Positions 8,886 to 18,304 of a stretch of 64,000 nt of DNA are shown here, in pieces. The translations under genes and the position numbers were made by a program. This DNA comes from Paenibacillus hunanensis (GTDB lineage Bacteria > Bacillota > Bacilli > Paenibacillales > Paenibacillaceae). Each line of letters begins with the position of its first letter. The stretch's first letter is position 1. Location: the NCBI RefSeq assembly GCF_014645615.1, contig NZ_BMMB01000001.1, forward strand, positions 496,001 to 560,000. The letters are read 5' to 3'. The notes beneath the pieces were generated by a model. The model worked only from the letters and a program-made list of their open reading frames with translations. It did not search any database and was not told the origin of the DNA.

Positions 8886-9180
8886 GCGTAGTGATGGCTT
8901 TGCAGGCATGGATTTAGGTTTATGAGTTTAATTTCATAAGCTTAGTTATATACTGGAGCTAGTGTGATCATGTCGGTAAGGAATAAGAAATAAGGAATGA
9001 GCGCAGGTAGAATCTGTGAATCGATAGATTAGGATGCAGAATGAATTCTCAGGCTCAGAAAACGTGAAAATCCATCCCAATCAAAGGTTTAATGCTTCTT
9101 TACTGTATAATATTGAACTTATATAGAGGAATGTTCTAAAGTATTTAGAAACACGTGCGTAGAAGTACGCACCTAGAAGT
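8886..9180. other. Intergenic region after glnL
   Basis: It holds a small perfect hairpin, GTGCGTA-gaag-TACGCAC (9154-9171), and a short GGAATAAG-like stretch near 8980 that recalls one arm of the palindromic repeat family but has no partner arm. No gene is supported. Confidence 0.4.
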
Positions 9181-9264
9181 ATGTATCAAAAAGCATGTAT
9201 CAAAAAGCATGTATCAAAAAGCATGTATCAAAAAGCATGTATCAAAAAGCATGTATCAAAAAGC
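9181..9264. repeat. Tandem repeat, 14-bp unit x 6
   Basis: Six identical copies of ATGTATCAAAAAGC, with unit starts at 9181, 9195, 9209, 9223, 9237 and 9251. The last copy runs into the left arm of the hairpin at 9258. On the minus strand each unit contains GCTTTTTGAT, which equals the end of that hairpin plus its T-run. Confidence 0.95.
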
Positions 9265-9339
9265 ACCTTGCAACGAGTATAGGATGATCTGTCCCTTAAA
9301 TAAAGGAGATGATCCTATACTCGCTGGCAAGGTGCTTTT
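9258..9339. terminator. Long bidirectional terminator hairpin between glnL and HAD gene
   Basis: AAAAGCACCTTGC pairs with GCAAGGTGCTTTT, and CGAGTATAGGAT pairs with ATCCTATACTCG, around an inner loop. There are T-runs on both strands, so it can end glnL (plus) and the HAD gene (minus), which converge here. Confidence 0.8.
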
Positions 9340-9399
9340 CAGTATGGCTAATGCCAGAAGCGATTCTTTTTTACCGAATCATAATGAAGCCGGATGGAA

Positions 9400-10212
9400 T
9401 TAAACAGAAGCTTCTTCTGGGTTCAGGATGAACTTTTCGATCACTTCTTTGACGCCATCTTCATTGTTGCTAGCTGTGATATAGTTAGCGATCGCTTTGA
9501 GTGGTTCGATGGCGTTCCCCATTGCGACACCAAGACCTGCGGCTTCCAGCATTTCGTGATCGTTCCAGGAATCGCCGACAGCGATAGTGTCTTTCAGATC
9601 GCAGCCAAAGTGGTTAGCCAGGAATGTGAGTGCAGCACCTTTAGTGCCTTCTTTGTGCATGATTTCCAGGAATTCTGGCTTGGATTTGGTAATGTGTACG
9701 CTATCGCCAAGCAGCTCGCGCAGGATCGGTTGCAGCTCATCCAGGAAAGCAGGATCGTCGATGATCAGCATTTTGGGTGTTGGCAGCTCCATCAGCTTAG
9801 CGAAGTCAGGCTCGATATAGTATTGGGTACGGTTGAGCGTCGTGTAGTCGATCAGATGCTGGTTCAGCTCGCGAGCATATAGCTTGTCATCGATATACGT
9901 TTGCAGATGCAGGTTATGCTCGATGCAGTAGTCATGCAGCTTGCGTGCAGCTTCGACTGGAACATAACGCTCATACAGCACCTTTTCGTCCATCAGGTTT
10001 TTGACGAGTGCACCTTGATACGTAATGATCGGCACATTCAGACCCGTTTGGCGAGCAATCGCTTGAGCGGATGCATACGCACGTCCCGTTGCGAGTGTGA
10101 CTACAGTTCCTTTCGCTACAGCTTGCTCCAGTGCTTGCTGTGTCGCAGGGGTGACTTCCTTGTCGTCATTGATCAGAGTGTCATCGATATCAATCGCAAT
10201 CAGTTTATACAT
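9400..10212 (-). CDS. Cof-type HAD superfamily phosphatase
   Basis: Cytoplasmic haloacid-dehalogenase-type hydrolase of 270 aa, likely acting on sugar phosphates or nucleotides. Motif I is DIDDTL with both catalytic Asp residues, motif II is the ATGR region, motif III Lys is in EGTKGAAL, and motif IV is GDSWNDHEML. A type-2B cap lies between motifs II and III, as in YidA/Cof proteins of 265-290 aa. ATG 10212 follows AAGGAGA on the minus strand. It lies downstream of lplJ on the same strand with 144 bases between. Substrate cannot be told from sequence. Confidence 0.88.
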   Translation of the reverse strand: MYKLIAIDIDDTLINDDKEVTPATQQALEQAVAKGTVVTLATGRAYASAQAIARQTGLNVPIITYQGALVKNLMDEKVLYERYVPVEAARKLHDYCIEHNLHLQTYIDDKLYARELNQHLIDYTTLNRTQYYIEPDFAKLMELPTPKMLIIDDPAFLDELQPILRELLGDSVHITKSKPEFLEIMHKEGTKGAALTFLANHFGCDLKDTIAVGDSWNDHEMLEAAGLGVAMGNAIEPLKAIANYITASNNEDGVKEVIEKFILNPEEASV

Positions 10213-10356
10213 TAGGGGTACTCTCCTTCTATCCAGTTGATTTTATCTATATGAAAAGGGTTGAAGCTATGATTGTTTAGCGGTGGTAAAAGGGAAGATA
10301 GACAATCGTACAGGGAACGGATTTGAGCTTTCCATGCTTGAGCTGTCCTTTGCAGC

Positions 10357-11358
10357 TTAGTCTTCCAGCAGTACCAGTCCGATAAATTCGTCCAGCTCAA
10401 TATTGCCAAAATAATGCTTGATGTCCACGCCGCTCATCGCTTCGCGCACGCTAATCTCCTCATAGCGCTTACCACGCAGACGATCCTCGATATCTGCAAC
10501 ATCGCCAATACCGAAAAAGTCGCCGTAAATTTTGATCTCCTGAATGTGACCATCCTTAATATCCATACGAATATCGATGATACCCACCGGGAACTTACGT
10601 GTGTGCTTAATGTTGGATGCTGGCGATTGACCATAGTTCCAATCCCAGTTACGATAGCGTTCTGCTGAGATTTCGTGAATTTTGTTCCAGTCTTCTTCAG
10701 TCAACACATATTGAGGCACATCGGCTGGCTCTACGCCGAAAATATGACGCAGAATCTCGTCGCGGAACTGCTGCATGCTCAGCGGCTCTTTGAGGAATTC
10801 GGATATATTCGCTACGCGGCTGCGTACAGACTTGGTGCTTTTGGATTTGAACTTTTCCGGGTTCACCTTGAGTGCAGATTGCACATTGTCCAGCTCCGAA
10901 TCGAACATAAGTGTACCGTGGCTGAACATACGTCCGCGCGTGGAGAACTGTGCATTACCAGAGATTTTACGCTCACCGACCTGTAGATCATTGCGTCCAG
11001 ACAGATCGGCATCTACGCCAAGCTGCTGCAATGCCTCAACAACAGGCTGCGTGAATTTGCGGAAGTTGTGGAAGGACTGTCCGTCATCCTTGGTCAGGAA
11101 GCTGAAATTCAGATTACCATGATCGTGATACACTGCACCGCCGCCAGATAGACGACGCACGACATGAATGTGATTTGCTTTTACATATTCGGTATTGATC
11201 TCTTCGATCGTATTTTGATGCTTGCCGATAATGATGGATGGCTCATTAATATAAAAGAGCAGGTAGCTATCATCCATTGGCAGATGCTTGAGTACGAATT
11301 CTTCTATTGCCAGATTGATGGTCGGGTCATTAATCCCCTGATTATCGATAAAGAGCAT
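10357..11358 (-). CDS. lplJ: Lipoate-protein ligase
   Basis: Attaches lipoate, through lipoyl-AMP, to the lipoyl domains of 2-oxoacid dehydrogenases and glycine cleavage H protein. The 333-aa length fits LplA/LplJ. The substrate motif RRLSGGGAVYHD is at residues 68-79 and the KISGNAQ motif holds the conserved Lys131. The C-terminal 90 or so residues form the accessory domain present in full LplA-type ligases. ATG 11358 follows GGAGGA on the minus strand. The 68-bp structured repeat at 11396 lies only 38 bases upstream of the start, inside the expected promoter or leader. Confidence 0.93.
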   Translation of the reverse strand: MLFIDNQGINDPTINLAIEEFVLKHLPMDDSYLLFYINEPSIIIGKHQNTIEEINTEYVKANHIHVVRRLSGGGAVYHDHGNLNFSFLTKDDGQSFHNFRKFTQPVVEALQQLGVDADLSGRNDLQVGERKISGNAQFSTRGRMFSHGTLMFDSELDNVQSALKVNPEKFKSKSTKSVRSRVANISEFLKEPLSMQQFRDEILRHIFGVEPADVPQYVLTEEDWNKIHEISAERYRNWDWNYGQSPASNIKHTRKFPVGIIDIRMDIKDGHIQEIKIYGDFFGIGDVADIEDRLRGKRYEEISVREAMSGVDIKHYFGNIELDEFIGLVLLED

Positions 11359-11395
11359 AGGGCGTTCCTCCAGTATTATTTACCTTGTACAAAAA

Positions 11396-11464
11396 GTAAG
11401 ATATTTTGCTTTCGCAAAAATCACTCTTTCATTGAACCCCGTGTTAGGAAATCGCTAACACTAG
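11396..11464 (+). repeat. 68-bp structured element, copy 1
   Basis: About 69 bases that match, in inverse orientation, the segment 15679-15746. Two hairpins are kept in both copies: TTTTGC-tttc-GCAAAA, and GTGTTAG-gaaatcg-CTAACAC. It lies in the lplJ upstream region. No coding potential is seen. Confidence 0.85.
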
Positions 11465-11662
11465 AAATGGAAGCATACAGGCGCATAGCCTTCTTACTTA
11501 TTGTAAACGAAACCGTCAGTAAAACCAATTGAATGTTGCAAAATGACAGTATCATACTATCACCGTCTGTAGAGATAAATTCCATTTCCATCCATAATGT
11601 CGTTTTATAGGAAAAAGGGAAGGGTAATAACAACTAACGCTTGCAAAAGGAGGCAAAACATC

Positions 11663-11842
11663 ATGAATGATCAAGCACGAGAATTGCTGAAAAGTAAGCA
11701 GGAGAAGAACGAGCACAATCAGGATATGAAAAAGTTTGTAGAAGGTAAGGAGCATGCGCCTGATCTGGAACAGGGAGTGTCCGATCAGAACCAGCCGGAT
11801 CAGCAAAATCGGATGAAAGATCAGGAGAACCGTATCACCTGA
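11663..11842 (+). CDS. Small hydrophilic protein of unknown function (59 aa)
   Basis: ATG 11663 follows AAAAGGAGG at 11644-11652. The product is highly charged and rich in Glu, Lys, Asn and Gln (KQEKNEHNQDMKKF; DQNQPDQQNR), with no hydrophobic core or membrane segment, so it is probably disordered or helical. Small proteins of this composition occur in spore-formers, sometimes as spore or stress proteins, but I do not recognise this one. It stands alone and ends at a strong terminator. The ribosome site and terminator are the main support that it is real. Confidence 0.7.
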   Translation: MNDQARELLKSKQEKNEHNQDMKKFVEGKEHAPDLEQGVSDQNQPDQQNRMKDQENRIT

Positions 11843-11911
11843 TCGAAACACAATATGCAATACATGGGGCGCAGCAGGTGCATCACCATATAGCTTTATC
11901 ATACAAGGTGG

Positions 11912-11985
11912 AATCCCCTCCAGCTCAGCAACGAATGTCACTCATTCCAGGATGAGGAGCATGCTGACGGTTGGAGGGGATTTTG
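11912..11985 (+). terminator. Terminator after the 59-aa gene
   Basis: AATCCCCTCC (11912-11921) pairs perfectly with GGAGGGGATT (11973-11982), with an extra inner pairing of CAGCA with TGCTG, then TTT. Confidence 0.85.
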
Positions 11986-12016
11986 TCGTGCAGTATACTC
12001 CTATCTATAAAGGCAA

Positions 12017-12045
12017 TTGTAGCTACGATTATTATGCCCTATAAT
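12017..12045 (+). promoter_or_regulatory. Sigma-A promoter for btuFC
   Basis: TTGTAG (12017-12022), a 17-base spacer, then TATAAT (12040-12045), about 70 bases before the btuF start. I looked for a cobalamin riboswitch in the leader and saw none. Confidence 0.6.
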
Positions 12046-12116
12046 CAGAGGGATTGTATTCGTGTTGACCGAAGGTACTGAATAATGGCAGAGATGCCGC
12101 AAAAGGAGACTGTATA

Positions 12117-13145
12117 ATGAACTTCAATTCTTCCCAACTACGCTGGTTGTCCTCAATCGTTATGGCAGCTATGCTATCCGTGTTACTTGCCGCATGCGCT
12201 CCAACACAGCCAGCGCCGACAACACAGCAGCCTGCTACCGAAAGCACAGAGTCGAGCAATACTAGCTCATCCTCCAATGCAACAAGCTCGGCTGGCGAGC
12301 AGACTACATATCCACTCACGATTAAGGACGCAACAGGCTATGACTTTACATTCAAAGAACAGCCTAAACGCATCGTATCCATCTCTCCAGCGGAGACAGA
12401 AGCCCTATTCGCGCTAGGACTGGATCAACAGATTGTTGGTGTATCCGAGTATGACAATTATCCTGAAGGCGTAAAAAGCAAAGCGCGCATCGGCGGTGTG
12501 AGTAAGCCAGATGTGGAGGCGGTTGTAGCTTTGCGTCCAGATGTGGTGTTCACTGGTATTTCGTCCAGCGAAGCGCTGGTAAAGGAGCTGCGTGCTGCGG
12601 GCATTCCTATTTTCAAAACAACGCCAAAAACGATTGATGATGTGATAAGTAATATCGAGCTGTATGGCAAAATTACGAATCGTCAGGCAGAAGCCAAGCA
12701 AGTGACCGATCATATGCGTGAACAGGTGAAAAGTGTGACGGATGCGGTAGCATCGCTAACACCAGAGCAGAAGAAAAAAGTCTATATTGAGTTTTCTCCC
12801 GGCTGGACAGTGGGGAAAGGCGAATTCATGGATGAGATGATCACCCTTGCCGGTGGCACGAATATTGCAGGCAATACGACAGGCTGGCATGAGATCAATG
12901 AAGAAGCAATCGTTGCCGCTGATCCTGATGTGATCCTGTATTCTAAACAATCGATGGATGCAACAACCAATCAGACGCTCGATCAGATTATTCGCGCTCG
13001 TAGTGGCTGGAATAAGATCAAAGCGATTCAAAATAATCAACTGTTCGGCTTGGATGACGATCTGGTGAGCCGTCCGGGTCCACGTGTTACGGATGGTCTG
13101 GTCGAGATTGCTCATGCGATCTATCCGAATCTATTCAAGCAATGA
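12117..13145 (+). CDS. btuF: Vitamin B12-type ABC transporter substrate-binding lipoprotein
   Basis: Lipoprotein of 342 aa in the BtuF/YvrC family of helical-backbone binding proteins for corrinoids or related chelates. The lipobox is LLAAC, followed by a Ser/Thr-rich linker (about residues 30-60). The domain begins PKRIVSISPAETEALFALG and contains DVEAVVALRPDVVF, both typical of the family. Start ATG 12117 follows AAAGGAG. Its stop overlaps the start of the permease by 4 bases (ATGA), so the two are coupled. A haem or siderophore substrate is not excluded, but the closest look is YvrC/BtuF. Confidence 0.83.
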   Translation: MNFNSSQLRWLSSIVMAAMLSVLLAACAPTQPAPTTQQPATESTESSNTSSSSNATSSAGEQTTYPLTIKDATGYDFTFKEQPKRIVSISPAETEALFALGLDQQIVGVSEYDNYPEGVKSKARIGGVSKPDVEAVVALRPDVVFTGISSSEALVKELRAAGIPIFKTTPKTIDDVISNIELYGKITNRQAEAKQVTDHMREQVKSVTDAVASLTPEQKKKVYIEFSPGWTVGKGEFMDEMITLAGGTNIAGNTTGWHEINEEAIVAADPDVILYSKQSMDATTNQTLDQIIRARSGWNKIKAIQNNQLFGLDDDLVSRPGPRVTDGLVEIAHAIYPNLFKQ

Positions 13146-14185
13146 GTCGTCAACACGTATGGCCGTTGCTGCTATTTCTCATTTTGCTGGTCATTAGTGT
13201 GGTATTGAATACAGGAATCGGTTCGGTATATATTCCGGGCGGTCAGATTACGCGTATTTTGCTGCATCATATTCCCGGTATGCAGCGCTGGATTACACCG
13301 GATTGGAGTGAAGCAGCAGAGCAGATTATGCTGAATATTCGCCTGCCACGTGTGATGCTGGCACTGCTCGTAGGAGCAGCACTGGGGCTGGCAGGAGCGG
13401 CTTTTCAAGGAGTGCTGCGTAATCCACTTGCTGATCCTTTTACATTAGGGGTGTCATCGGGCTCCTCTGTCGGAGCGGCGGTACTGATTTTTACCGGATA
13501 TCAATATTCGTTATTTGGCGGCTGGACGCTGCCATTAATTGCTTTTGTCAGTGGAGCGATTACGTTATATATCGTATTGGCACTGGCGCGAGAGCAGGGC
13601 AGAATTCCAACGGGAAGCTTGATTTTATCGGGTGTAGTGATGCAGTCATTTCTCGGAGCGATTGTATCGTTTCTAGCATCGATGTCAGAAGGCAGTGTGA
13701 ATGAGATTATTTTCTGGACGATGGGTAGCCTGAGTCTGCGTGGCTGGCCCTATGTACTGGCAATGCTGCCCTATGTGGTGATCGGTATCGTGCTACTCTG
13801 GAGTCAGGCGCGTGCGATGAATGTGCTGTCACTGGGCGAAAGGGAGGCCGCGCATCTGGGAGTTCATGTTGATCGCACGAAGACGGTTGTACTGATCATC
13901 GCTACCTTAATTACAGCAGCAGCGGTATCTGTATCCGGTGTAGTCGCCTTTGTCGGCCTGGTCGTTCCACATATGATTCGCTTGCTACTGGGACCCGATT
14001 ATCGATTATTGATTCCACTATCGGCCATCGGCGGAGGCATCTTTCTCATGTGGGCAGACACAGCGGCACGTACCGTGCTGGCACCTACGGAAATTCCACT
14101 TGGTGTGGTGACCGCTTTTGTGGGAGCGCCGTTCTTTGCTTATTTATTACATCGCAGCAAAAAGAAACAGCCCGATATGATGTGA
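13142..14185 (+). CDS. btuC: Vitamin B12/iron-type ABC transporter permease
   Basis: FecCD-family permease of 347 aa with about ten membrane segments. Motifs include LPRVMLALLVGAALGLAG, FQGVLRNPLADPFTLGVSSG and the C-terminal GVVAFVGLVVPHMIRLLLGPDYR, all diagnostic of the BtuC/FecD/FhuB group. It starts inside the btuF stop. A 127-base gap separates it from the ATPase gene, longer than usual within such operons. Confidence 0.88.
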   Translation: MSRQHVWPLLLFLILLVISVVLNTGIGSVYIPGGQITRILLHHIPGMQRWITPDWSEAAEQIMLNIRLPRVMLALLVGAALGLAGAAFQGVLRNPLADPFTLGVSSGSSVGAAVLIFTGYQYSLFGGWTLPLIAFVSGAITLYIVLALAREQGRIPTGSLILSGVVMQSFLGAIVSFLASMSEGSVNEIIFWTMGSLSLRGWPYVLAMLPYVVIGIVLLWSQARAMNVLSLGEREAAHLGVHVDRTKTVVLIIATLITAAAVSVSGVVAFVGLVVPHMIRLLLGPDYRLLIPLSAIGGGIFLMWADTAARTVLAPTEIPLGVVTAFVGAPFFAYLLHRSKKKQPDMM

Positions 14186-14312
14186 CGGTGCTGCTCCTCA
14201 GCTAATTTCACTATAAAATGCACCAAGCAAACATTCAAAATTACATTGCAATATCAAATAAGTAGTAGAAAAATGAAAAAAGTTCAATATACCTATACGC
14301 ACTGGAGGTGGA

Positions 14313-15176
14313 ATGATGCTGTCAAAGTGGAAGAAACGAAGTACCACCCCATCCAATCCATACGATCATTCGTCTACATCTGCTGGTCATCGTCATCCTG
14401 TCCTCCAGCTAAAAGAACTGACGAAGCGCTATGGCGAGCAGACCGTCCTGCATGAGATCAACTGGTCGGTACAGCCTGGCGAATGCTGGGGCATTGTCGG
14501 CCCCAATGGTAGCGGCAAAACGACGTTATTGCAGCTACTAGCCGGCACAGAGCATGCCCAGCAGGGCGAAATCTTTTTGCAACAGCGTCCACTCCATACC
14601 TACAGCCGCCGTGAGCTTGCACAGCATACAGCAGTGCTGGGACAGGAAGGACTGGCACCATTACACTACCCGGTCAAAGAAGTGCTAGCGATGGGACGCT
14701 ATCCTTATCAAAACTGGCTCGGTCACGACCAGCTAGCTACAGCGGATCAATTGCTAGACGAGATCATGGAACGACTCGATCTAAAGGAGCTTGCCGATCG
14801 CCCATTGGATCAGCTGAGCGGAGGACAACGCCAACGTGTAGCATTCGGTAAAGTCATGGCACAGCAGCCCAAGCTACTCCTACTAGATGAACCAACCACC
14901 TATCTTGATATCGCTTATCAGGTGCATTTTATGGAATGGCTAGATACATGGCGCAGAGAAAGCAACATCACCGTCATCGCCGTACTACACGACCTCAACC
15001 TCGCCGCCCGCTATTGCGATCGATTACTAGCCCTACAAGAAGGCCAAATCATGATGCAGGGAACCCCGGAGCAATTAATGGAAGAGTCCGTCCTAAAACA
15101 ACTCTTTCGAATCCGCCCCGCAATCGTCCATCATCCCGATATCGATGTCCCCCAGCTGTTATTAAAACGACGTTGA
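14313..15176 (+). CDS. btuD: Vitamin B12/iron-type ABC transporter ATP-binding protein
   Basis: ATPase of 287 aa. A nonconserved N-terminal tail of about 28 residues precedes the domain (LQLKELTKRYGEQ). Walker A GPNGSGKTT, signature LSGGQRQR, Walker B LLLLDEPTTYLD and H-loop VLHDLNLA are all present, in the form typical of FepC/BtuD-type ATPases. ATGATG at 14313/14316 follows GGAGGTGG; the second ATG has better spacing. With btuF and btuC it forms a complete importer. Confidence 0.88.
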   Translation: MMLSKWKKRSTTPSNPYDHSSTSAGHRHPVLQLKELTKRYGEQTVLHEINWSVQPGECWGIVGPNGSGKTTLLQLLAGTEHAQQGEIFLQQRPLHTYSRRELAQHTAVLGQEGLAPLHYPVKEVLAMGRYPYQNWLGHDQLATADQLLDEIMERLDLKELADRPLDQLSGGQRQRVAFGKVMAQQPKLLLLDEPTTYLDIAYQVHFMEWLDTWRRESNITVIAVLHDLNLAARYCDRLLALQEGQIMMQGTPEQLMEESVLKQLFRIRPAIVHHPDIDVPQLLLKRR

Positions 15177-15462
15177 GATGCACTAAAACAGCATACTTAC
15201 TACTGCTGCTTAAATCCTGTAAGCAGGTATTCCAGATCAAGATCAGCTCCCTAAAAGGAAGTAGACACAGCATCAAATGAATATGCAATTGTCTCGCCGC
15301 TAAAATGAATACTGCTCTACTGTTATTTAACTGCGATATTCATTCATAATATTCAACCAACGATCGAACAAGGATCAGGTGTCTATGATTTAATCTTTAA
15401 TAGTGCGATCTTCCATATTTCAATAAAGTGAATGCACCTTAGATGATTATAATGCTATCAAT

Positions 15463-15505
15463 AAAAAATGCCGTCCCCTCCAAAGGCGAGGGGACGGCAT
15501 TTTTT
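15463..15505. terminator. Strong bidirectional terminator
   Basis: AAAAAATGCCGTCCCCTC pairs perfectly with the same sequence in reverse complement (15488-15505) around a 7-base loop. A-run and T-run flanks allow use on both strands. Confidence 0.9.
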
Positions 15506-15585
15506 GCTCGAATGATGTAATACTCACTTTTTTGATTAATCTTGATAGGTTGATCTGAATGATAAGTTTCGTATCACAATTTGTT

Positions 15586-15633
<48 letters not shown>

Positions 15634-15637
15634 AACC

Positions 15638-15837
15638 GCACAGAACGAAGGGAAGGAAATAAGGGGAAAGGACGATTTACAGTGTTAGCGATCTCCTAAC
15701 ATGAGGTGCAATAAAAAGTGATTTTTGCGAAGCAAAATATCTTACAGCTTTGGAGGGGCGGGAATCTACAAGTCATTCCTAATCCGTAGATTCCCGCGGC
15801 TCCACTGAGTCCGTCCCCTTATTCCTTCCCGAAGTGG
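15638..15837 (+). repeat. Palindromic repeat family, copy B (interrupted)
   Basis: Same arms as copy A: GGGAAGGAAATAAGG on the left and CCTTATTCCTTCCC on the right, with inner CGGGAATCTAC / GTAGATTCCCG. It is about 70 bases longer than the others because the 68-bp element 15679-15746 lies in its left half. Confidence 0.88.
15679..15746 (-). repeat. 68-bp structured element, copy 2, inside palindromic repeat
   Basis: Reverse complement of the element at 11396-11464 with scattered differences; both hairpins are kept. A 6-base direct repeat, TTACAG, is present at 15676-15681 and 15741-15746 and could be a target duplication. Confidence 0.85.
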
Positions 15838-15904
15838 TTGCTGCCCACCCAATACTCTATCCAATAGACTCTATTAAGCAGCTCAATCTCACTAACCCCG
15901 CACT

Positions 15905-17599
15905 CTATTTAAGCGTAAACTTACTAACCGCATCCTGCAACGACCGAGCCTGTTCATTCAACTCTTCCATAATCGCCGCATAAGCAAACATCTCCGATGA
16001 TTGACGATCCGTATTCTTCGCAATCCCTTGAATATTATCCAATGCCTTCTGCGTAATTTCAGCCGTTTCATCTACCGAAGCACTCACTTCCTCAGACCCT
16101 GCTGAAATCTGCTGCGTAGCTGCTGAAGCCGATTGTACCGTCATGTTCACCTGCTGTACCAGCTCAACGAGCTGATCAAATGACTGACCTGCCTGCTGCA
16201 CGAGCTGTGTACCGGATTGGACTTCCTCGCTAACACGATTCATCGATTCAGTAGATTTGAGCGATTCCTCACGAATGGATTGCAATGCTGATTCGATCTG
16301 CTGAGCAGCTCCGCGTGATTGATCTGCCAGATTGCGAACCTCAGCCGCTACGACCGCAAAGCCGCGTCCATGCTCACCAGCACGAGCCGCTTCAATCGAT
16401 GCATTCAGCGACAGCATTTGAATCTGCTTGGTGATCTCGCCGATGGACAATAGAATCTGACTGATCGATTCCGAACGATTAATGAGCATTTGAACCGATT
16501 CGCGTGTGTCGGATACAACCATTTCAACCGAATTCATTTGCTGAATCGCATGCTGTGCCATACCGTTACCGGATACCGCGTGATCGGAGGCTTGTCCCAG
16601 CTGCTCTGAGATATCCGCAGTCGAGGAAGCGATATGCTGAATACCGTTAGTGATTTCTTCCATTGCACGTGCATTTTCCGTTGAAGAAGTGGCGATCATT
16701 GTACTTCCGTCCTTGATCGTAGTGATCGAGTTAACGGATTGATCGACCATGCCCTGCATTTTGGTGATCCGTTTGCTAAGCGCTTCTGTACCGAATAGAA
16801 CTTTGTCCGAGCTATCGATCACATGATTTACCATCATGCGCAGATTCTCAGTCATCAATCGGAAACCGCGTGCCAGCTGAGCGATCTCGTCGCTGCCCTG
16901 CATCTTGATATCCTGTTGCAGATTCCCCTCGGCAACAAGACGGGTATGACGTACAAGACGTGCGAGTGGCAGGGTGATTTTACGACTAAAACGATAAGCG
17001 ACGAACAGACATACTGCAACCGACGCGATGGCTACGATGATTGTAGTTACGATCAGGTTCGTTATAATGCCGCCAACAAAGCTTGCATCCATGCTTGCTG
17101 CTACGAGAACAGAGCTGCCTGGAATACGATAATAATAGGTCACATGTGCGCCATTTTCAGTCGAGTAGAGGTCAGTGAGCAATTTACCTTTGTCCATCGC
17201 GATGTTGATATTATCGCTCAGCTCTACTTCCTGACCATCCTTGAAATTCTTCGATTTGTTGGAGGTAGCAGCAACGACTGCCTTATCCTTATCGACACGA
17301 AGCACATACAGATTATCCAGCTCATACGTATTCAACTGATCATTAAGATACGTTTCCAGCTTCATAATTTCGCCTGTATTTCCCTGTGCAGCCTGCATTA
17401 CCTGTGTATTATCGATTCCTTTTAAAATCCCATCCATTGCGATACTTAGCACCTGACGGAATTGAGGTACCACATTGTCATTGACCACTCCACGGGTCAT
17501 AAAATAGAAGAACGTACTCATTACAAGACAAACTACAATAATAAGGAGAGCAAAAGTAACCATGATCTTACGGCTAATCGATTGATTCATTCGAAACAT
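15905..17599 (-). CDS. Methyl-accepting chemotaxis protein
   Basis: Transmembrane chemoreceptor of 564 aa. TM1 ([20 protein letters not shown]) is near residues 14-33. A Cache-type extracellular domain of about 150 aa follows, then TM2 near residue 190-215, a HAMP domain, and the signalling domain with hairpin tip motif [24 protein letters not shown] start it at the ATG at 17599, which follows AAGGGG on the minus strand; an in-frame reading to 17677 lacks a site. No che genes are adjacent. Ligand unknown. Confidence 0.92.
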   Translation of the reverse strand: MFRMNQSISRKIMVTFALLIIVVCLVMSTFFYFMTRGVVNDNVVPQFRQVLSIAMDGILKGIDNTQVMQAAQGNTGEIMKLETYLNDQLNTYELDNLYVLRVDKDKAVVAATSNKSKNFKDGQEVELSDNINIAMDKGKLLTDLYSTENGAHVTYYYRIPGSSVLVAASMDASFVGGIITNLIVTTIIVAIASVAVCLFVAYRFSRKITLPLARLVRHTRLVAEGNLQQDIKMQGSDEIAQLARGFRLMTENLRMMVNHVIDSSDKVLFGTEALSKRITKMQGMVDQSVNSITTIKDGSTMIATSSTENARAMEEITNGIQHIASSTADISEQLGQASDHAVSGNGMAQHAIQQMNSVEMVVSDTRESVQMLINRSESISQILLSIGEITKQIQMLSLNASIEAARAGEHGRGFAVVAAEVRNLADQSRGAAQQIESALQSIREESLKSTESMNRVSEEVQSGTQLVQQAGQSFDQLVELVQQVNMTVQSASAATQQISAGSEEVSASVDETAEITQKALDNIQGIAKNTDRQSSEMFAYAAIMEELNEQARSLQDAVSKFTLK

Positions 17600-18257
17600 A
17601 CATAATCCCCTTCCTGTACTTGACACGATGCGAGATCTAAGATGTAAATATGCCAGTTCATCCTGTCTTTGATTCAAACACAGTTTACATACGTTAAAAT
17701 AAGTGACGTGAGCAGTGAAATAAATTATCCGATTAAGGATCTAATGTAACAAAAGCCGGTCTTAGCGACTTTAGGCTTATTTTGTCAATAAAACATCCGA
17801 CTCCCTTCAAGCTTCCGGAAACATATAATCTGTTAGTAGCAGTAAATATGCAAAACCAGGCTTTATACATGCTTAATGAACTAAGTAAAAAGACTTAAAT
17901 GATTATCTATATTATATCAATTGACCGTTGTTTGAATAGTTCTTTGAGTCGATAAAATGATAAAAATACAAAAAAATCTGAAAAACAACAGCATTTTCGT
18001 GAAAAAATCTATAATATTTAACATATAGCTAACATCGTATTTTGCTTTACAATTTATAGGTGATTAGACGACACTACCTTTAAAACAAATGTTTAATTGC
18101 AAATGAAGCATGATGGGACGGCTCCGTTTCGCTAGCTCATTCAGTTTGAAACGCTTAAAAAAGGATACTTTTGACAGCAAAACAGGGTATTTAGACACAA
18201 ATTGGGGTTGTGGAGTCGGTATTCCTGTGATAAAGTAAAACAGTTTTCAGCATGTTT
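17600..18257. other. Long AT-rich intergenic region between divergent genes
   Basis: About 660 bases between the chemoreceptor (minus) and the queuosine-precursor transporter (plus). It presumably holds both promoters. I could not assign them, and no coding frame is supported. Confidence 0.4.
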
Positions 18258-18296
18258 CGCGGTTCGTAACCATCCCGCGTTATCAAAACTAGGGGG
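18258..18296 (+). ncRNA. preQ1-I riboswitch
   Basis: P1 is formed by CGCGG (18258-18262) and CCGCG (18275-18279). The loop is TTCGTAACCATC and the A-rich tail TTATCAAAACTAGGGGG follows. This matches the preQ1 class I pattern of a short stem, C-rich loop 3' side and A-rich tail that folds back as a pseudoknot. The tail includes the AGGGGG ribosome site of the next gene, so ligand binding should hide it and block translation. The downstream gene is a queuosine-precursor transporter, which fits. Confidence 0.9.
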
Positions 18297-18304
18297 AAAT
18301 TGGT

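Noticed and set aside
8970..9010. Sixth copy of the palindromic repeat (GGAATAAG stretch)
   Set aside because: Only a short arm-like sequence is present; neither the inner GAATCTAC stem nor the second arm is found.
9155..9403. Reading frame with repeated MYQKACIKKHVSKS-type peptide
   Set aside because: Made by the 14-bp tandem repeat and the terminator hairpin; no ribosome site.
10212..10409. 65-codon minus-strand frame between lplJ and the HAD gene
   Set aside because: It overlaps the end of lplJ and the HAD start and has no ribosome site.
11843..12116. Possible cobalamin riboswitch before btuF
   Set aside because: I looked for the B12 box and a long structured leader. Only a terminator and a sigma-A promoter about 70 bases before the gene are visible, which leaves no room.
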